From positions 7,153 through 71,152 of the forward strand of contig JADHZB010001159.1 in the NCBI GenBank assembly GCA_015657535.1: a stretch of 64,000 nt of DNA. The letters are read 5' to 3'. The stretch's first letter is position 1, and every line of letters begins with the position of its first letter. This DNA is from Nephromyces sp. MM_2019 (lineage: Eukaryota > Apicomplexa > Aconoidasida > Nephromycida). Of this stretch, positions 59,623 through 64,000 are shown one piece after another. The notes under the pieces were generated by a model. It made no database searches and had not been told where the DNA came from. It saw only the letters and a program-made list of their open reading frames with translations. A program made the position numbers and the translations under genes.

Positions 59623-60734
59623 AGATTATATACCCGTCGAGAGGATGAGATGGTACGTTAGTATATTCAGGGAACCACAGTTACTATATTGTTCCCTGTT
59701 TATGTGTGTGCTGCCATATGAGTACGCATGGTTTACAGGCTTTTATACCTCATCTCCACAATATCCGAGTTTATTCACTTAGTTTTAATGTGTCTTCTCA
59801 GAAATAATGCTGTGGCAGTACTTGTATCAAAATATTACTGAGGAAGATTCTTCGGGCGAAACAGGCCTGGACAGCCGGATAACATGCTAAGGATCGGCAG
59901 CCAAAACAATTATCAATGGACAAAAAGCTCAAACAACTACTTTTCACCTTGTTGAAACACCTGAGAAAGCATCAAAGCCCCGTTTAACTTTGCCTAGCAC
60001 CCATTACAATTAAATCTGGCTCAAACACAGGGCAAAAAACATATAGCTACTAGCGGATGTTGCATTCTAATGGTATTGCACTGCGGTGCACATAGTGCCA
60101 TCTCGCTATTAAACCAAGAAAGATGATACCTCAAGAATAATTCTTCTATTACTCTTGGCCGCAAAAAAAGATCCTTCGAAGCAACAAAGTACAACCCAAA
60201 AATGTAATCGTATACATTCTACCTAGGCACTACAGGAAGAAGCTGCACCACCACATGTAAATAAAGCAATTTTTACATACATGTGAAACTCTGGATAAGA
60301 ACTATACATGCATTCAGCGCAGTTGCTAAACATGCTTTTAGCTGCGTTATACCTTCAATTTACACGCCAACTCTAATAATTTTCTGCAAGTTTTGCAGAT
60401 TTGCGAACCTTATACACATTTATATAGCCAAAAATACACAAGTACGCACAAGGTTGCTCCAGGTAAATGCCAAACCCAGCCCGAACAATTTATATATCAA
60501 ACAATGTTCCGAAACTATATACAACGAAGCAAACCTTCATTGCCGGCGGAGAGACTTTGACTCTCCGCTTCAAAACTCACTAAAATAAAATTTTAGTTCT
60601 TAGGAATAAGTTCACGAAGAAGTGTGCAAACGCATACTCCTGGAGTTTCTTTAACCCTAAGTAAGGTTAATAAATTAACAAGTGATGACGCAGGCATACA
60701 AAATCTCAAAAATACGATCTATACCGATGGAGGT
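59623..60734. other. Spacer, no supported gene
   Basis: About 1.1 kb. A 101-codon plus-strand frame at 60283-60588 reads as a plausible but motif-free peptide, with no start-context or splice evidence. No repeats are seen. Confidence 0.45.
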
Positions 60735-62020
60735 TCACAGGGGTCTCCTGGTATTACTACCCAAGAGGCTAGCACAAAACTCTCTCATTAACAGCTTGAC
60801 TTCTTCAGTGTTCCAACAACTCTCAAGCTCATCCAAGTAGTAAAGTTTCCCTATGCCTCCAACTTCTTCTTGCTGAGAGCTACCATTATCATCTATTTGA
60901 TCGCAATTAGCAGCTAGCTTGGAGGATTTTTGAGGCGGCTGCAAGTGGGGAAGCATACTTTCTGCTGTTTTATTCGATGCCAAAGTACCAAAGGCACCAT
61001 CTCCATGGATAGGGTCATGATAAGCAGCGAGAAAGTTCGATTGGAGCTTACCAACGGAATGACCTTCAGTTAGACCACAATTTCTCTCCTTTTCAGGACT
61101 CCTCGCGTTGAGAAATATGTTCCCGCGGGGTGAGTCCCTTTCAAGTTTTTCAACCTTACCTGCACCACGCTTCGAGTCGTGGATGATTGAACGAATCTTC
61201 CGTCCCTCGCTCTTGCTAGAAACATATTCCCCCTTATTATCACTATACGTAGTGACTCTAACCTGCTCATTCAGCGAAGAAACATTGCCTCTTGAACTGA
61301 GGCGCTTCAAATTAGGCCTCGAAGAAAGCGCAGGAGACATTAAAGTCACATCATCAGATACCACCATTATGTCGGAAAGACTATCAGACCTCGCTATTTT
61401 CCCTGATATATTATTATCTGCAGTTGCGTTAATGCTGAAAGAAGCAAGCCTCGGGCTTGTAAGACACGACAAGGAATTATAAGCAGACTTACTGGTTTCA
61501 CCAAAGTCCTGATCACCTTCTGATCCAACCTCATTGCCAGGAGGCTTCGGCATGACTTCAGCTGCTTGAACACTCAACGGCATTCCACCAGCTACTGGAG
61601 CTGCGAATTTTCGGGGCTGCATAGCCGAAGCATGCTGAGGGACTCTTTTTGGCTGCGAAGGCGATGTCGAAAACTGAAAAGGCAGAGTGGGAGAATTCAG
61701 TACAGATCGGGGTGAAGATATCGACTGGAAGCATGTCTTGCTCTGACTTGCATGGGTTTTCCTCTCATAAAGCATGCGCTTATCATTATGATCAGTGGCA
61801 TCTGCGCTGCTACCAGCAGTAATATTGCTAACGTTAGTGGTGGTGTGTGCAGGAAAAACTACAGAATCGGTAGCTTCATTAGTAAAATGGAAATCGCTGC
61901 TGTCCTCCCAATCTATGCTTGGTTTATTCAGTTCAGGGTCATCGGCCAATAGGTTAAGATTAGACATTTTTAAAAGCTGCTCAGGCTCCTCAAATTTTGT
62001 ATTCTCCTGAGCTCGATCTG
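60735..62020 (-). CDS. Ser-rich, low-complexity protein or large last exon, about 410 residues
   Basis: Open from ATG 61967 to TGA 60735 (410 codons). The frame also stays open upstream (EEPEQLLK immediately before the ATG) through cag acceptors near 62,000-62,015, so this may be a large terminal exon. Composition is Ser/Asn/Pro/Lys-rich with SP and RSP-type sites (SSPRSVLNSP, KLERDSPRGN, NARSPEKER), typical of a phosphorylated disordered protein. The C terminus is more structured and acidic/aromatic (GIGKLYYLDELESCW, then EVKLLMREFCASLL), possibly a helical binding motif. No catalytic domain was recognised. With the next feature it may form one gene. Confidence 0.7.
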
Positions 62021-62653
62021 AATCGAACGGGGTTATGAAAAAAATTAGTCTACCCCTCAGATAAGGTGTACATAGTTACACAAAAAATGGTCTCAAAAAA
62101 AACTGCCTATTCATGAAGAACTTGCTTATCCTCTCAAAAAAAATACTGCATACTCGCCGAAATGATACCTGAGCGACTGCAGTATATGGGCGAATATTTT
62201 ATTGCTATATAAGCAAAAAAATGAATATGTTGTCAGCTTAATGCAACTTTAATGGAAAAAATGTTTTTGCAGCAACACACAAAAAAAAATGCTTAATCGG
62301 CAAGAAATCGACATTTTTTTTATGCAGCAAAAAATGGGTATAAAAGTTCTCATAAATGCCCCGGGCATACGGAGAAGTTGCTCAGTGTACTGCATTTTAT
62401 ACGAAATATTATATCACAACACAAATTCAAGCCGAATCAGCTTGCGGCTACCCACACACTAGCCAAAAAAAACCTTACTAGAATCCAATGGCTGAGCAAT
62501 TTCACACGCTGAGGTTTAACCCAAAAATATAAAACAAAACATTGCAAAATCAAGCAAAACCCCACAACCCATGGAGGCTCAGCAATGCCTACCACCACCA
62601 TCAAACAATATATCTGCTACAAAATTTCCAGCCCGATTACGATTGCTCTGCGT
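62021..62653. other. Spacer or intron between two minus-strand coding blocks
   Basis: About 630 bases, A-rich on the + strand and T-rich on the minus strand, as introns here often are. If the flanking blocks are one gene, this is its intron: cag sites near 62,000-62,015 would serve as acceptors and a GTTTTC or GTGTCA site near 62,720 as donor. I could not settle this. Confidence 0.4.
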
Positions 62654-63277
62654 TTAAGGACAGCCAGGAGTGGCAGCAGTTAAAGAAGAAAAAATTTTCC
62701 CCCCAAGAAAACTTGAAGATGACACGAAAGACGTTCCCTGCAGAGCTATTTTTCTCCCCTTACCACTATGATAGCTTGAAGATTCTTCAAAGGGGTGCAA
62801 AATTTCCTTATTTCTTCCAGAGGTTTTCTTCACAACATTCAGTTTTCTTTCATATATAGCTGTAGTGCCGGCCCTAGGATCGCTAGCCTGAAGGGAGTTT
62901 CTGGGGTTTACAATTTTCTTCCTCGCTTTACGTTGGTGTTTTTGCAGAGGGTTTGGTAAGGATTTTAAAGTTTCAAAGAATAAAGCAGTAGACTGACTAG
63001 CTTTTTCGACGAAGTTGTGGCTCCTCTGTGAGGGAGAGGGTGGGTAACGCAAAGACTGACGAGCAGAGGTAGACGTGTGATGGGACTTGATTACTTTCGG
63101 GGAAGTATATACGTAGTCCAAAGTATTGGGGGGCAGCCAACGAATGATATTCAGCATTAGAGACTCAAGCAAAAACGTGCAATGAGAAGCTCCTGACTTA
63201 TTTAGGTGATTCCAATGGGTTAAGATTCCTTCAAGTGATACATCAAGCCCCGTAGGCTGTAATGGTGATTCACTCAT
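62654..63277 (-). CDS. Ser/Lys-rich protein or 5' exon, up to 207 residues
   Basis: From ATG 63277 (MSESPLQPTGLDVSLEGILT) to TAA 62654. The first 60 residues look folded and helical (HCTFLLESLMLNIIRWLPPN). The rest is basic and Ser-rich (QKHQRKARKKIVNPRNSLQA; VSSSSFLGGKIFSSLT). It has the same strand and composition as the Ser-rich block downstream, so the two may be exons of one gene encoding about 600 residues. No family was recognised. Confidence 0.6.
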   Translation of the reverse strand: MSESPLQPTGLDVSLEGILTHWNHLNKSGASHCTFLLESLMLNIIRWLPPNTLDYVYTSPKVIKSHHTSTSARQSLRYPPSPSQRSHNFVEKASQSTALFFETLKSLPNPLQKHQRKARKKIVNPRNSLQASDPRAGTTAIYERKLNVVKKTSGRNKEILHPFEESSSYHSGKGRKIALQGTSFVSSSSFLGGKIFSSLTAATPGCP

Positions 63278-64000
63278 TGCCTATGAAAGATAAACAACCA
63301 GTGCGATGGGCGCCAAGAACAAACCCTTTAATATTCAACAAGGTATTTTTAGCAAGTTACTTGAAAAGAGGCAACAGGTTCACTACTTCCCTGCTGAAAA
63401 GACCGGATTTCGCACACGCAAACATGAAAACTTAGCTTGGACTATGGCAAGTTTACACAAGCGAGTGTTTCTCTTGATATGATATTTGACAAAATTGTTG
63501 GCAATTATACGATCCAGATAATTCTTTTGTAAGATCTAGTCACACACACATTTGGTAGAAATAGCAGACAAAAGATGTGTAGGAAGTTTTGCAGCTATAA
63601 ACAAAAAATTGTAATACTTTGGAAGGAGATACAAGCTTTTACGGAGTATAGCCGCTACAAAAACGTCCAATCCTACAGAAACTAAATGGGGATCGGGGGT
63701 GAATGGTATAAGCCGTTTCGTAGAGAGAGTTACGGGCGCTATAGTCATGTTCTGTGTAATGCACCAAATTAGTCCACAAAACCCTCCTCGACGAACACAC
63801 ACAGTTTGACTAATGAAGCCAGCACATCCTAACTCTGAAAGAGCTAAACTAACAAGCTCTCATACATTTTCAAAACATTTCAACGCAACTGAAAATCCGC
63901 CACTAGTCTTCAACATACCATCTCGATAGCCAACGCACAAGCTATCTTTAAGGAAACACTAGGCTCATAAGCACTATCATGAGGTTTCAAACCCCCATCT
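63278..64000 (-). other. Window edge: upstream region with a weak minus-strand open frame
   Basis: A frame at 63536-63802 (-) has a protein-like centre (KRLIPFTPDPHLVSVGLDVF, VAAILRKSLYLLPKYYNFLF). It could be an exon of a gene extending past the right edge. There is no clear splice pair, so it is left unassigned. Confidence 0.25.

Noticed and set aside
61108..61482. 124-codon plus-strand frame
   Set aside because: Antisense shadow of the 410-codon minus-strand coding block.

Overview
The window looks like nuclear DNA of a unicellular eukaryote. Nearly every recognisable protein is split into short exons joined by GT-AG introns of roughly 40 to 1,300 bases. There are no operons or ribosome binding sites, there is one eukaryotic-type tRNA, and one enzyme carries a mitochondrial presequence. 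I cannot name the species. A fragment of organelle-type large-subunit rRNA at 58.29-58.42 kb, with an apparently out-of-order neighbour, weakly hints at a lineage with fragmented mitochondrial rRNA (alveolates), but this is inference only.

Layout. 0.1-3.4 kb: exons of a + strand gene that faintly resembles a gamma-tubulin complex component. 3.4-9.8 kb: no supported gene. 9.8-14.9 kb (+): a kelch beta-propeller protein with a coiled-coil tail, seven exons. 17.6-19.0 kb (-): small unknown gene, exon joins unresolved. 22.97-27.07 kb (-): complete eight-exon sirtuin. 27.6-30.3 kb: tentative exons on both strands. 31.49-37.95 kb (+): complete eight-exon class II fumarase. 38.2-39.2 kb (-): small basic/coiled-coil protein. 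40.0 kb (+): one exon. 40.7-43.3 kb (-): single-pass membrane protein plus a small gene behind it. 44.7-45.25 kb (+): tentative exons. 45.4-48.6 kb (-): alpha/beta hydrolase. 49.2-50.0 kb (-): intronless 292-residue protein. 50.6-51.7 kb (+): small putative secreted six-cysteine protein. 53.7-54.0 kb (-): tiny three-exon gene. 54.57-54.64 kb (+): tRNA-Gln(TTG). 56.7-57.96 kb (-): four-exon protein resembling the L51/S25/CI-B8 fold. 58.1-58.85 kb: organelle-type LSU rRNA fragment. 59.4 kb (-): short ORF. 60.7-63.3 kb (-): two Ser-rich low-complexity coding blocks, possibly one gene.

The enzymes are housekeeping ones: fumarase for the mitochondrial TCA cycle and a sirtuin for NAD-dependent deacylation. 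The kelch protein and the possible GCP are cytoskeletal or scaffold candidates. Neighbouring genes show no shared pathway, as expected for a eukaryotic chromosome.

Two sequence textures alternate. At 0-3 kb and about 21-38 kb, introns and spacers are T-rich and full of TG runs on the sense strand. Elsewhere spacers and introns look compositionally random. Exon boundaries given here were read by eye from splice sites and reading-frame continuity. The remaining gaps may hide further small multi-exon genes.
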